Positions 8,014 to 16,151 of a DNA stretch of 38,802 nt are shown in pieces. Below the pieces are notes generated by a model. That model saw nothing but the letters and a program-made list of their open reading frames with translations. It searched no databases and was not told the origin of the DNA. Source of the stretch: Planctomycetota bacterium (GTDB lineage: Bacteria; Planctomycetota; UBA1135; GCA-002686595); NCBI GenBank assembly GCA_029212845.1, contig JARGPD010000027.1, forward strand, positions 1-38,802. Direction: 5' to 3'. Each line of letters begins with the position of its first letter. Within the stretch, counting starts at the first letter, position 1. The position numbers and the translations under genes were made by a program.

Positions 8014-8543
8014 CCCCCGGCTCCTCCGGGCGGGCTGGCGGCGGGAGCGGCGGGCGCTGCGCCGAAGAGCTGGGCCCGAAGCTCCTCGACGAAGAGCGTG
8101 TCGCCACGCTCGAGCTGAACCTGCCAGCGCCAGATCCCGACCTGGTGCGGCGCGAGGCTGAAGACGTAGGCGCCGGGCTCGGCCTCGGTCAAGGCGCCCT
8201 CGAAGATCGTGTTGGCGTCGGCGTTGAAGATCGCGCGCACGTGGCCCGTGGCACCGGTCACCGGCTGGCCCTCGCCATCGGTGAACACGAAGGTCACGTC
8301 GATGCTGTCGCCGAAGGCGGCCAGGCCCTCGGACTGGAACTCGACCTGCCAGCCGAGGTTCACCGACGCGGCGACCTGCTCCTGCAGCCGGTCCCACTCC
8401 AGCCCGCGCGCGTAGTAGTCGCGCTCGTGCTCGCGCCCGTGGCCCTTCGAGGACGCCACGAAGGCCGTCACGCCGATGCTCAAGGACATGAGCAGCAGCA
8501 TCACGGGGAAGGACATCCAGAAGTGCTTCGGTTGGAGGGCCAT
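8010..8543 (-). CDS. ccoH: CcoH/FixH, cbb3 oxidase assembly protein
   Basis: A 177-residue FixH/CcoH family protein. It has a short cytoplasmic start, one membrane helix (about residues 11-31, FPVMLLLMSLSIGVTAFVA), a conserved YYARGLEWD segment just outside the membrane that is the family hallmark, and a periplasmic beta-sandwich domain to about residue 160 (LGWQVEF, VTGATGHVRAIF, GAYVFSL, GIWRWQVQLERGDTLFVEEL). A low-complexity Ala/Pro/Gly tail ends the protein. CcoH contacts CcoN and stabilises the assembling cbb3 complex. The stop codon overlaps the ATG of the next gene by four bases, and ccoG ends 22 bases upstream. Confidence 0.92.
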   Translation of the reverse strand: MALQPKHFWMSFPVMLLLMSLSIGVTAFVASSKGHGREHERDYYARGLEWDRLQEQVAASVNLGWQVEFQSEGLAAFGDSIDVTFVFTDGEGQPVTGATGHVRAIFNADANTIFEGALTEAEPGAYVFSLAPHQVGIWRWQVQLERGDTLFVEELRAQLFGAAPAAPAASPPGGAGG

Positions 8544-8565
8544 GGTGGGATTCTACGGGCGGGCC

Positions 8566-9948
8566 CTAGCGCGGACCTAGGAGCGTGCGCTCGAGGCTGG
8601 TCTGGAAGCCCGCGCCGTCGCCCACGACGAGCTCCAGGGGCGCTTGGCCCCCGACGAAGACGCTCGCATCGACGAGCACGTTGAAGATCAGCTCCTCGGT
8701 CCCGCCCGGACCGACCTCGATCGAGAGGGACTCCGGCATCGTCAGGTAGCCGGCTTGGGTCGGCGTGACGCTGTAGGTGCGCGCCTCGGGGGCGCGGTTC
8801 TCGATGCGCAGCTTGACCGGGTTCGAGATGCGCCCGTCGGCCAGGGTCATGAAGGGCACGTTGCGGATGCGCAGCACGCTGACCAGGGTGTCCTTGCGGC
8901 TGCCGAGGAAGAAGAGCAGGGTCACGAAGGCGACCACCAGGCCGACGCTGTAGAGGACGGTGCGCACCCGCACGACCTTGCGCTCGCCACCGGCGAGCTC
9001 GTTCTCCGAGGCGTAGCGCACCAGGCCGCGGTCGAGTCCGATGCGATCCATGACCGAGTCGCAGGCATCGATGCACTCGGCGCAGTTGACGCACTCCATC
9101 TGCAGGCCGTCGCGGATGTCGATGCCGGTCGGGCACACCGCCACACACAGCTTGCAGTCGATGCAGTCGCCGAGCGCGGCGGTCTTCTCGGTGCCGCGCT
9201 TGCCCTTGCCGCGCGGCTCCCCGCGGGTCGTGTCGTAGCCGATCACGATCGAGTTCGGATCGACGAGGGCGGACTGTAGGCGTCCGTACGGACAGGCCAG
9301 GGTGCACATCTGCTCGCGGAAGCTCGCGAAGTCGATCAGCATCAAGAGCGTCACGAACCACACCATCGCGAAGCCGCCGGGGTGCTCGGTCGGGGAGCCC
9401 AGGCTCCACTCCAGCACCGTGTGGGGACCGACGAAGTAGGCCAGGAAGGTGTGCGACAGGTGCAGGCTGACGAGGAAGAAGACCAGCAGCTTGAGGAGCT
9501 TGCGGCCCTTCGAGACCGCGTCGGGTCCCTTCGAGTAGGCCTTGCCCTCGATCAGGCGCTCGAGCGGTCGGTAGAGGAACTCCAGGTAGACCGTCTGGGG
9601 GCACGCCCAGCCACACCACACGCGACCGAAGAGCGCGGTCAACAGGAAGATCCCCAGGAAGGCCGTGAGGAAGAGCGCGACGACCAGCACGGTCTCGGTC
9701 GGCTGGAAGGCGACGCCGAAGAAGGTGAACTCGCGCTGCAACACGTCGAGCCGCATCGCCGGCTTGCCCCCAATTTGGATCCAGGGCAGCACGTTGAACA
9801 GGACCATCAGGAAGTACCCGAGGACCCGCCGGCGCCGCCAGAAGCGACCCTTCGACAGGCGCGGCGCGAGCCAGCGCCGGGTCCCATCCGGGTTCAAGGT
9901 CGAGAGGACCTGGTCCGGCGGGGTCAGGGGCAGGGTTTCGGTTTCCAT
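8566..9948 (-). CDS. ccoG: CcoG/FixG/RdxA, membrane ferredoxin-like cupric reductase for cbb3 assembly
   Basis: A 460-residue CcoG homologue of normal length. Several membrane helices in the N-terminal half (from about residue 45) carry the NapH-like motifs CGWACPQTVYLEFLYRP and CTLACPYGR, followed by a two-cluster ferredoxin segment with CIDCKLCVAVCPTGID and ECVNCAECIDACD, giving two sets of four Cys for 4Fe-4S clusters. A further helix and a C-terminal immunoglobulin-like periplasmic domain (about residues 350-460) complete the family layout. CcoG is reported to reduce Cu(II) to Cu(I) so that it can be delivered to the CuB site. The gene lies 60 bases after ccoP and 22 bases before ccoH in the same operon. 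Confidence 0.96.
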   Translation of the reverse strand: METETLPLTPPDQVLSTLNPDGTRRWLAPRLSKGRFWRRRRVLGYFLMVLFNVLPWIQIGGKPAMRLDVLQREFTFFGVAFQPTETVLVVALFLTAFLGIFLLTALFGRVWCGWACPQTVYLEFLYRPLERLIEGKAYSKGPDAVSKGRKLLKLLVFFLVSLHLSHTFLAYFVGPHTVLEWSLGSPTEHPGGFAMVWFVTLLMLIDFASFREQMCTLACPYGRLQSALVDPNSIVIGYDTTRGEPRGKGKRGTEKTAALGDCIDCKLCVAVCPTGIDIRDGLQMECVNCAECIDACDSVMDRIGLDRGLVRYASENELAGGERKVVRVRTVLYSVGLVVAFVTLLFFLGSRKDTLVSVLRIRNVPFMTLADGRISNPVKLRIENRAPEARTYSVTPTQAGYLTMPESLSIEVGPGGTEELIFNVLVDASVFVGGQAPLELVVGDGAGFQTSLERTLLGPR

Positions 9949-10008
9949 GGATCGAACGGGCTGCGTTGGAGGTGCACTACGCCTTGGGCATGGCGACGGG
10001 GTCGGGTC

Positions 10009-10566
10009 CTAGCGCCAGGGCGGGATCGGCTCGCCGAGGGGCTCCTTGGCCGTCGCCGGCGTGGTCCCGCGCAGGCTCGCGGTGAAGGCCGAGACCTGCA
10101 CGATCTGCTGCTGTCGCAGGAGCAGCTCGTGGGCCGGCATGCCCTTCTCGGCGATGCCCGTGCGCACGACCGTGATGATGTCCTCGATCGACCTGATGTT
10201 GTTGTAGTTGTCGTCGCACATGTTCGGGCCCACGAGACCGCCGCCATCGGCCAGGTGGCACGAGGCGCACTTGGCGACGAACAGCTGCTGGCCCGCGGCC
10301 AGGATCTCGGGGTTGTCGAGGTACCCCAGCATCGCCTGCTTGCTCTCGTCCAGCTTGGGGGCCAGCTGCGCGGCGCGCTCCATGTCGGCCTCGTGCTCGG
10401 CGTACACGCCGCGGCCATCCGCGAAGTGGTACCAGGCCCAATAGGGGAAGGCGAAGATGATGCTCAGGATGAAGCTCCAGACCCACCAGCCGGGCATCGG
10501 GTTGTCGTACTCCTCGATGCCGTCGTAGGCGTGGTCCGTGAGGACGTCGTGTGGTTGGTCAGCCAT
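10009..10566 (-). CDS. ccoP: CcoP, cbb3 oxidase cytochrome c subunit, short monoheme form
   Basis: A 185-residue CcoP. The N-terminus has the diagnostic DGIEEYDNPMPGWW before a single membrane helix (about residues 27-47), which anchors the subunit to CcoN. The periplasmic domain carries one class-I heme c site, CASCH with Cys100, Cys103 and His104, and the axial Met is probably Met143 in KGMPA. Typical proteobacterial CcoP has about 300 residues and two CxxCH motifs; this one has a single domain, so one heme c is absent and electrons must pass by a shorter chain. No second CxxCH occurs and the ORF is intact, so this looks like a genuine short form rather than a truncation. It starts 18 bases after ccoQ ends. 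Confidence 0.93.
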   Translation of the reverse strand: MADQPHDVLTDHAYDGIEEYDNPMPGWWVWSFILSIIFAFPYWAWYHFADGRGVYAEHEADMERAAQLAPKLDESKQAMLGYLDNPEILAAGQQLFVAKCASCHLADGGGLVGPNMCDDNYNNIRSIEDIITVVRTGIAEKGMPAHELLLRQQQIVQVSAFTASLRGTTPATAKEPLGEPIPPWR

Positions 10567-10584
10567 GGCTTGTCGGTCGCGTGC

Positions 10585-10803
10585 TCAGGCGCGGGTCTGG
10601 TCTTGAAGGGTGGGGTCGGCCGAGCTGTTGTCGGCCCGTCTCGGATCATCGAGGGGCATGTGCGCGCCCTTGCGCATCGCCGAAGGCCGCGCGCCGAGGG
10701 CCCGCACGACCACGGCCAAGAAGGCGATCGCGACGATCACCATCGCGGCGAGCTTGAGGCTCGCCACCCAGTCGGTCTTCGCAAGGAAGGAGAGTAGAGG
10801 CAT
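10585..10803 (-). CDS. ccoQ: CcoQ, small cbb3 oxidase subunit
   Basis: A 72-residue CcoQ-like subunit. It has one membrane helix (SLKLAAMVIVAIAFLAVVV) and the phrase AHMPLDDP, a variant of the MPLDD signature found just after the helix in CcoQ proteins, then a polar tail. CcoQ stabilises the core oxidase, in particular association with CcoP. I chose the ATG at 10803 because a GGTGGGG lies three bases before it; GTG at 10812, abutting the ccoNO stop codon, would add three residues. The position between ccoNO and ccoP is canonical. Confidence 0.87.
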   Translation of the reverse strand: MPLLSFLAKTDWVASLKLAAMVIVAIAFLAVVVRALGARPSAMRKGAHMPLDDPRRADNSSADPTLQDQTRA

Positions 10804-10812
10804 GGTCCCCAC

Positions 10813-13113
10813 CTAGAGTCCGGTGCTGGCCGTCGACGTGCCAGCGACATCGGTGCCGAGGCGCATCAGGTAGGCGACGAGCGCCACCATCTTCGACTCC
10901 TCGAAGCGGACCTTGGGTGCTTCTGGGTCCTGCTGCTCGGCAGGCTTCTCCGGGTCAAAGGGCTCGGCTAGGTAGTAGGTGCCGCCTTCGCTCGAGAGGC
11001 GCTCAGCCAAGAGCTTGGCCTGGGCGCGGGCGCTGGCGGCGGCCCCGTCGAAGTCCGTGTACGGCACCCCGACCGCGGCCAAGGCGCGCATGTGACCCGC
11101 CACGCCATCGAAGGGCGCCGGCTGGTCCAAGAGGTGGTCGTACTCCGGCATCAGCGAGCCCTCGCTGGTGATCTGCGGGTCCTCGAGGTGCTGCACGTGC
11201 CACAGGGCCGACGGCTGGCTCACGCCTTCGCGGGAGAGGTCCGGCCCGATGCGGCGCGAGCCCCACAGGAACGGGTGCTCGTAGATGTACTCACCGGGCT
11301 TCGAGTAGGGGCCGTAGCGCTCGACCTCCGAGCGCAGCGGCCGGATCATCTGCGAGTGGCAGTTGACGCAGCCCTCGGCCTGGTAGATGTCGCGACCCAT
11401 GAGCTCGAGCGGCGTCACCGGCTTGACCGCAGCGATGATCGGCGTGTCGACCTTCTTGCGGAGGAACAGCGGGACCATCTCGAAGGCCGACGCGAGCAGC
11501 ACGGCGACCAGGACCCAGGCCGAGAATTTGAGGGTCTGACCTTCCCAGGCCCGGTGCCACCTCAGGCCGGCGAAGAAGGCCAGGCGCTGGCCCGTCTTCG
11601 TGACGGCCTGGCCGTCGAGCGGCCCGGGGGGGGCCTTCGGCTCGACGTAGTCCTTGGCGAGGGCCGGGGCCTCGAAGACCGGCTCGTCGTAGGTGCTGGG
11701 TCGTTTGGTCCAGACCATGAAGACGTTGTAGCAGCCGAGCAGGACCCCGCCGAGGTAGAGGGTGCCGCCGACCACGCGGACCGCGTACATCGGCAGCAGC
11801 TTGGTGACCGTCTCCAGGAAGTCCTGGTAGACGAGGCTGCCCTGGTCGTCGAAGGCGCGCCACATCAGGCCTTGGGTGAGGCCGGCCCCGTAGATCGCGA
11901 CGACGTACAAGAGGATCCCGACCGTGCCCATCCAGAAGTGGGTCTCCATCAGCTTCCTGTTGCAGCCCGCGGGCACCTGGAAGATGCGCGGCGCGAGCCA
12001 GTAGACCATGCCGAACAGCATCATCCCGTTCCAGCCGAGCGCGCCGGCGTGGACGTGGGCGATGGTCCAGTCGGTGAAGTGCGAGAGGGCGTTGACGGTC
12101 TTGACCGACAGCAGCGGACCCTCGAAGGTGCTCATCCCGTAGAAGGTCACGCCGACGACGTAGAACTTCAGGATCGGATCCTTCGCGACCTTGTCCCAGG
12201 CTCCACGCAGGGTCAGGAGGCCGTTGAGCATGCCGCCCCAGGAGGGCATCCAGAGCATGATCGACAGCAGCATGCCGAGGCTCGACGCCCACTCCGGGGT
12301 CGGCGAGTAGTGCAGGTGGTGCGGACCGGCCCAGATGTAGAGGAAGACGATCGTCCAGAAGTGCACGATCGAGAGGCGGTAGCTGAACACCGGACGACCC
12401 GCGGCCTTGGGCAGGAAGTAGTACATCAGCCCGAGGAAGGGCGTGGTCAGGAAGAAGGCCACGGCGTTGTGGCCGTACCACCACTGCATGAACGCGTCCT
12501 GGGTGCCCGCATAGATCGAGTAGCTCTTCAGGATGCCGGCCGGCATCGCGAGGCTGTTGCCGATGTGCAGCACGGCGATCGCGAGGATGGTCGCGATGTA
12601 GAACCAGATCGCCACGTAGATGTGGCGCTCCCGGCGCTTGTAGATCGTGCCGAAGAAGTTGATCGCGAAGACGACCCAGACCAGGGTGATCGCGACGTCG
12701 ATCGGCCACTCGAGCTCGGCGTACTCCTTCGACGACGTGAAGCCGAAGGGCAGGGTGATCGCGGCCGAGACGATGATCAGCTGCCAGCCCCAGAAGTGGA
12801 TCGCGCCCAGCGCATCGCTGAACATGCGCGTCTTCAACAGGCGCTGGCTGGAATAGTAGATCGCCGCGAAGATGCCGTTGCCCGCGAAGGCGAAGATCAC
12901 CGCATTGGTGTGCAGCGGGCGCAGCCGGCCGAAGGAGGTCCACTCCAGCCCGAGGTTGAACGCGGGGTCCAGGAGCTGCAGTGCGATGAGGATGCCAACG
13001 AGCATGCCGACGACCGCCCAGGTGAGGGTGGCGAAGACGAACTTGCGCGTGATGGCGTCGTCGTAGCGGAACGTCTCCATGGGGACGCTCGAGGGGGTGG
13101 CAGGGGACGACAT
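10813..13113 (-). CDS. ccoNO: CcoNO, fused catalytic and monoheme subunits of cbb3 cytochrome c oxidase
   Basis: A 766-residue fusion of CcoN (about 1-475) and CcoO (about 525-766). The CcoN part has about twelve helices with expected metal ligands: His68 (PLHTN) for low-spin heme b, His215 in WWYGHNAVAF and His265/His266 in GPHHLHYSP for CuB, Tyr325 in TFYGMSTFEGP as the candidate cross-linked tyrosine, and His353/His355 in AHVHAGALGWN for heme ligation. A linker rich in Pro and Lys leads to the CcoO transmembrane helix (about 531-550) and the heme c site GCVNCHSQM (Cys582, Cys585, His586), then RYGPYSKPGEY and the axial Met655 in LMPEY. This is the terminal oxidase that reduces O2 with high affinity and pumps protons. 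As the first gene of the operon, its promoter should lie in 13114-13550. The fusion is known from Planctomycetota and Bacteroidota. Confidence 0.97.
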   Translation of the reverse strand: MSSPATPSSVPMETFRYDDAITRKFVFATLTWAVVGMLVGILIALQLLDPAFNLGLEWTSFGRLRPLHTNAVIFAFAGNGIFAAIYYSSQRLLKTRMFSDALGAIHFWGWQLIIVSAAITLPFGFTSSKEYAELEWPIDVAITLVWVVFAINFFGTIYKRRERHIYVAIWFYIATILAIAVLHIGNSLAMPAGILKSYSIYAGTQDAFMQWWYGHNAVAFFLTTPFLGLMYYFLPKAAGRPVFSYRLSIVHFWTIVFLYIWAGPHHLHYSPTPEWASSLGMLLSIMLWMPSWGGMLNGLLTLRGAWDKVAKDPILKFYVVGVTFYGMSTFEGPLLSVKTVNALSHFTDWTIAHVHAGALGWNGMMLFGMVYWLAPRIFQVPAGCNRKLMETHFWMGTVGILLYVVAIYGAGLTQGLMWRAFDDQGSLVYQDFLETVTKLLPMYAVRVVGGTLYLGGVLLGCYNVFMVWTKRPSTYDEPVFEAPALAKDYVEPKAPPGPLDGQAVTKTGQRLAFFAGLRWHRAWEGQTLKFSAWVLVAVLLASAFEMVPLFLRKKVDTPIIAAVKPVTPLELMGRDIYQAEGCVNCHSQMIRPLRSEVERYGPYSKPGEYIYEHPFLWGSRRIGPDLSREGVSQPSALWHVQHLEDPQITSEGSLMPEYDHLLDQPAPFDGVAGHMRALAAVGVPYTDFDGAAASARAQAKLLAERLSSEGGTYYLAEPFDPEKPAEQQDPEAPKVRFEESKMVALVAYLMRLGTDVAGTSTASTGL

Positions 13114-13550
13114 GCGGAGGCTTGGGGGCTGGATGACCCGTGGAACCTGGCCCCCCGGCGCAGCACGAGCTGCGCCTCTCCCCAGGGAGTCGATCGGGCG
13201 CGATCCGTGGGTTGGGGGGGGCAGGAGGGCCCACGGACTTGGAAGCAGAGGCTATTGACCCACAAAGGATATAGAAATCCCCTGCATGGTGAGCGCCAAT
13301 TGGCCCGGGAATCAGGACCCAAACAGTCTTCTTCCAAAATCTAGCTCCCTCGGCCCCAGGGCAGCCCATGGCGGAGCCTTCCACACCCAGATCCTCGAGG
13401 CGGCTAGCGCGACGCCGTGGGAGCCACGAGGCCTCGGCCGCATAGGAAAGCGCAAAGTCAAGACCCCCTGATCCTCATCTCGACGGCCCCTGGCGGGCGC
13501 GCCCGGAGCGATGTTGGTCCCGACCCGCTACCATCGGCGTCCCCCTCAAG
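13114..13550. promoter_or_regulatory. Divergent intergenic region between ccoNO and the GT-C-like gene
   Basis: About 440 bases without a credible gene, holding the promoters of the cco operon (minus) and of the membrane cassette at 13551 (plus). Bases about 13251-13345 are clearly richer in A+T than their surroundings. On the minus strand this patch has TTGGCG (13302-13297) and TATATC (about 20 bases further), a weak and over-spaced sigma-70-like pair. A 10-bp palindrome GCCAATTGGC is at 13295-13304. Nearer ccoNO, a 7-bp perfect stem (13157-13163 with 13170-13176, six-base loop) would sit in the leader. I see no FNR or Anr box of the TTGAT-N4-ATCAA type. Confidence 0.4.
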
Positions 13551-14930
13551 ATGCCGGAAGCTCGTCCCCCTCACCTCCTGCTTCTCGCCGGCTTGCTGCT
13601 TGCTCTTGCCCACGCCCTGGTCCTCCCGGCCTGGATGGGCGAGGACGAGCCGTGGCACGTCGAGTACGCCACGCTGATCGCCCGCGGCCACCTGCCCACG
13701 GCGGTCGCGCCGATCACCGCACCCGAGCTGGCCGAGGCGCGCGCCAAGGGCGAGCTGGCGATCAAGATGATGCACCGCCGCTTCGGCGACGTCCCCCTAG
13801 AGGAGCACCGCGAGCTCCAGGCCGAGCTGCTCGACGGCCTCCGCGCGAGCGCCTTCTCCAGCCGCGTCGACTGGAGCGACGACCTCGGCGGTGCGCGAAC
13901 CTTCGACGCCGTCGCCCCCGGCTTCTCGGCCGCGCACCAGCCGCCCGCCTACTACCTCGTGGTCGGCACCACGGCGCGGGTCCTCGGCGTGACCAGCGCC
14001 ACCGGCGTGCTGCGCATCGGCCGCAGCTTCGCCCTCGTCGCCTACCTGCTCGTCATCGCCCTCGGCATCAGCAGCGCGCGCGCCCTCGGCCTCTCGGCGC
14101 CGGCCGTCCTGGTCGTCGGCGCCCTGCTCGTGCTCTGGCCCATGCACGCGCGCCACGCCGCCGTGGTCAACAACGACGTCGCCGCCAAGCTGCTCGCATC
14201 GGTCGCCTTCTGGTTCGGCGCCCGCGGTCTCGGCGGACTCACGTCCCCCACGCGCTCCCTGCTCGGCGCCTCCCTGTTCACGCTCCTCGCGGCGGGCGCC
14301 AAGCCGACCGGGCTGCCCGCCACCAGCGCCGTCGTGCTCGTGCTGCTCTTGCTGTGGAGCTCCCCCCGAAGGGACGCCGCCTCCCCCGCGCGCTGGCCCC
14401 TGGCCCTCGGCCTGACCCTCGTCGCCCTCGGCGTAGTGCTGGTCCTCACCGCCCACCACGCGCCGGTGGTCCCCGGCTCGCTGACCGGCCTCACCGACCG
14501 GCTCGCCCGCGCCGGCGAGCCGCGCTTCTGGCGCGCCCTCGCCAGCACCTTCGTCGGCAGCTTCAACTGGGAGTCGCGCAGCCTGCCCCAGGCCGTCGTC
14601 CTGACCGCCCTCGGCACCTGGCTGCTGGCCGCCCTCGCCGGCCTCGGCGGCCTGGCCAGGACCCCCACCCGCGGGCTGCGCCTCTTCGTCTGCCTGCCCC
14701 TCGCGGCCCAGCTCGGCGCCGTGGTCCTACGCGGTGCAGCGGCGGGCCGCTACCTCTTCCCGGCCATGCTCGCCTTCGCGATCCTCGCGGGTGCCGCCGT
14801 CGACGCGGCCGAGTGCCCGGCCACCCGCCGCCGCATCGCCAGTGCCCTCGTGATCGGCCTCGTCGCCCTCAGCAGCTACGCCTTCTGGGCCGGCCTGCTC
14901 GGCAACCAGTACGCGAGGCTCGGCGCATGA
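13551..14930 (+). CDS. Polytopic membrane protein resembling GT-C glycosyltransferases / DUF2142
   Basis: A 459-residue protein with about ten hydrophobic segments, the first immediately at the N-terminus (HLLLLAGLLLALAHALVLPAW). It is followed by GEDEPWHVEYATLIARG, which resembles the acidic first-loop motif of GT-C lipid-sugar-dependent glycosyltransferases, and by AHQPPAYYLVVG, ARHAAVVNNDVAAKLLA and GAKPTGLPA, which recur in DUF2142 and related GT39/GT83-like proteins. If active, it would transfer a sugar from a polyprenyl-phosphate donor on the outer face of the membrane. The start ATG gives a natural N-terminus; Shine-Dalgarno complementarity is weak. The TGA overlaps the ATG of the next gene by four bases, so the two are translationally coupled. 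The fold class is fairly likely; donor and acceptor are unknown. Confidence 0.68.
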   Translation: MPEARPPHLLLLAGLLLALAHALVLPAWMGEDEPWHVEYATLIARGHLPTAVAPITAPELAEARAKGELAIKMMHRRFGDVPLEEHRELQAELLDGLRASAFSSRVDWSDDLGGARTFDAVAPGFSAAHQPPAYYLVVGTTARVLGVTSATGVLRIGRSFALVAYLLVIALGISSARALGLSAPAVLVVGALLVLWPMHARHAAVVNNDVAAKLLASVAFWFGARGLGGLTSPTRSLLGASLFTLLAAGAKPTGLPATSAVVLVLLLLWSSPRRDAASPARWPLALGLTLVALGVVLVLTAHHAPVVPGSLTGLTDRLARAGEPRFWRALASTFVGSFNWESRSLPQAVVLTALGTWLLAALAGLGGLARTPTRGLRLFVCLPLAAQLGAVVLRGAAAGRYLFPAMLAFAILAGAAVDAAECPATRRRIASALVIGLVALSSYAFWAGLLGNQYARLGA

Positions 14931-16039
14931 GGCTGGCCCTCGTGCTCGGGCTCGGCGCCCTAGCCCTCGGGCCCCTCGCGAGCCTCGGCCCGCTCGCGCC
15001 CGAGGTCCCCGCCGTCGAGCTCCGGCGCCCCGGCGGCAGCCTGCATGCGGGCGTCCTGCCACTGGCCACGAGCCCCTTGGCCAGCTGGCCCGGCCAGGCC
15101 TTCGAGCTCGCCTCCGGCAGCCCCCGGCGCCTGGACTTCGAGCTCGCCGCCTTGACCGGCGGCGCCCTCGCCGAGGACGCGGCCGTGGTGCTCTGCCTCT
15201 CGAGCTCCTCCCAACCCGAGGGGCCCTTCGTCGAGCGCGAGCGCCTGCGCGCCCGCCCCACCGCCGCCGGCTGGCTCAGCTTCAAGACCAATGCGGCCCA
15301 CCCGGGGCCCTACTTCCGCGCGCACCGCGCCCGCGAGGGCGACTTCGCCATGGCCCCGCGGCTGCGCGCGCGACTGCGCCCAGGCACCTGGGGCGGCTGG
15401 GGCAACCAGGCCCGACCGGTGACCCGCCATGTGGGCGAGCTGCCCCTCGAAGCGGGCCTGCCCGCCGCTGTCGTCGTCCCAGCCCTCGAGCTCGGGGCCC
15501 CCGCGATCGGCGGCCCGCCCGCGAGCCTGACCCTGCGCAGCGCGAGCGCCCCCCAGGGCCCGGACCTCGCCCAGGTGAGCCTGCCCGCGGACCTCAGCCT
15601 CGAGTCCACCTGGCTCTGGTTCCCGATCCCCGACCTCGCCGGCGCCCTCGGGGAGCACGCCGACACGACGAGCAGCCTGGCCTATCGCCTCGACCTGCCG
15701 CCGGGCACGGTGCTCGTCGGCCGCGGCGGCCAGCTGCACCCGTCCACCCTCGTGGGCCAGCCCGAGCCTACGCCGGGCTTCGGCTTCCTGCGGGGCGAGG
15801 CTCGCCACGACGACCGCGACCTCCTGGTGCGCGTCTGGAGCGACCGCCCCGAAGGCCTCGGCGCCAAGCTCCAGGATCGCGGCGGCGCCCAGGTCCTGCT
15901 CGGCGCGCTCCTGGCCCTGCTCGCGTCAGCGAGCGTGCTGCTCGGGCTGCGGCGCGCCTGCGCGGGGGCCGACCTCAGGCCGCCCAGCGAGCCGGACGGC
16001 GACCCGGACGGCGACCCGGCTCCGGGGCTGCCCGGATAG
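14927..16039 (+). CDS. Hypothetical exported, C-terminally anchored protein
   Basis: A 370-residue protein I do not recognise. It starts with a hydrophobic, signal-peptide-like segment (MRLALVLGLGALALGPLASL), then a long domain with many predicted strands and no cysteine pairs (phrases GPYFRAHRAREGDF, STWLWFPIPDLAGAL, YRLDLPPGTVL), a hydrophobic helix at about 325-345 (LLGALLALLASASVLLGL) and a short acidic tail with a DNA-level tandem repeat encoding GDPDGDP. This layout fits a periplasmic or outer-face domain fixed to the membrane at its C-terminus. ATGA overlap with the GT-C-like gene upstream means they are made together, so it may be its partner or process its product. The reading frame of this gene is also open far upstream through the previous gene, but that part is a GC-driven shadow. 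Confidence 0.65.
   Translation: MRLALVLGLGALALGPLASLGPLAPEVPAVELRRPGGSLHAGVLPLATSPLASWPGQAFELASGSPRRLDFELAALTGGALAEDAAVVLCLSSSSQPEGPFVERERLRARPTAAGWLSFKTNAAHPGPYFRAHRAREGDFAMAPRLRARLRPGTWGGWGNQARPVTRHVGELPLEAGLPAAVVVPALELGAPAIGGPPASLTLRSASAPQGPDLAQVSLPADLSLESTWLWFPIPDLAGALGEHADTTSSLAYRLDLPPGTVLVGRGGQLHPSTLVGQPEPTPGFGFLRGEARHDDRDLLVRVWSDRPEGLGAKLQDRGGAQVLLGALLALLASASVLLGLRRACAGADLRPPSEPDGDPDGDPAPGLPG
15994..16017. repeat. 12-bp tandem repeat, two copies
   Basis: The unit GGACGGCGACCC occurs twice in succession and encodes the Asp/Gly/Pro repeat in the acidic C-terminal tail of the anchored hypothetical protein. Its length is a multiple of three, so copy-number change would not break the frame. 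Confidence 0.7.
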
Positions 16040-16151
16040 CCCGGCTCGCTGGGCACGGCGCCGACCACGTGGTCTGGTCCCGGTCCCATCGCACGGCTCG
16101 CCCTGCCCCGGCCGCGCTCCTCGAAGCACCCGCGCGGCCTGGGCTTGGCCC

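Noticed and set aside
5106-8107. Long alternative frames across ccoI and the SafE-like gene (up to 1170 codons)
   Set aside because: Only segments of these frames carry P-type ATPase motifs; the rest is Arg/Pro/Ala-rich shadow. The long frame continues past the frameshift without meaning.
13240-13310. Possible FNR/Anr box upstream of the cco operon (GTCAA half-site near 13255)
   Set aside because: The second half-site does not match TTGAT at the required spacing, so there is no convincing dyad, although oxygen control of a cbb3 operon would be expected.
11092-13344. A 750-codon open frame on the plus strand opposite ccoNO
   Set aside because: It is antisense to a gene with complete oxidase motifs, and its translation is rich in Asp/Glu/Arg/His/Gly repeats with no domain, as expected for a GC-rich shadow frame.
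13286-13471. 61-codon plus-strand ORF in the cco upstream region
   Set aside because: No family resemblance, no ribosome binding site, and unlike the coding bias of neighbours; more likely regulatory sequence.
13511-14926. Open frame upstream of, and in frame with, the anchored hypothetical protein
   Set aside because: It overlaps the GT-C-like gene in another frame and its translation is Arg/Pro-rich low complexity; the signal-peptide-like start at 14927 is better.
16063-16074. 12-bp perfect palindrome GACCACGTGGTC between two convergent genes, with the same word inside clpX
   Set aside because: About nine 12-bp palindromes are expected by chance in 38.8 kb, and the clpX copy is simply coding sequence.
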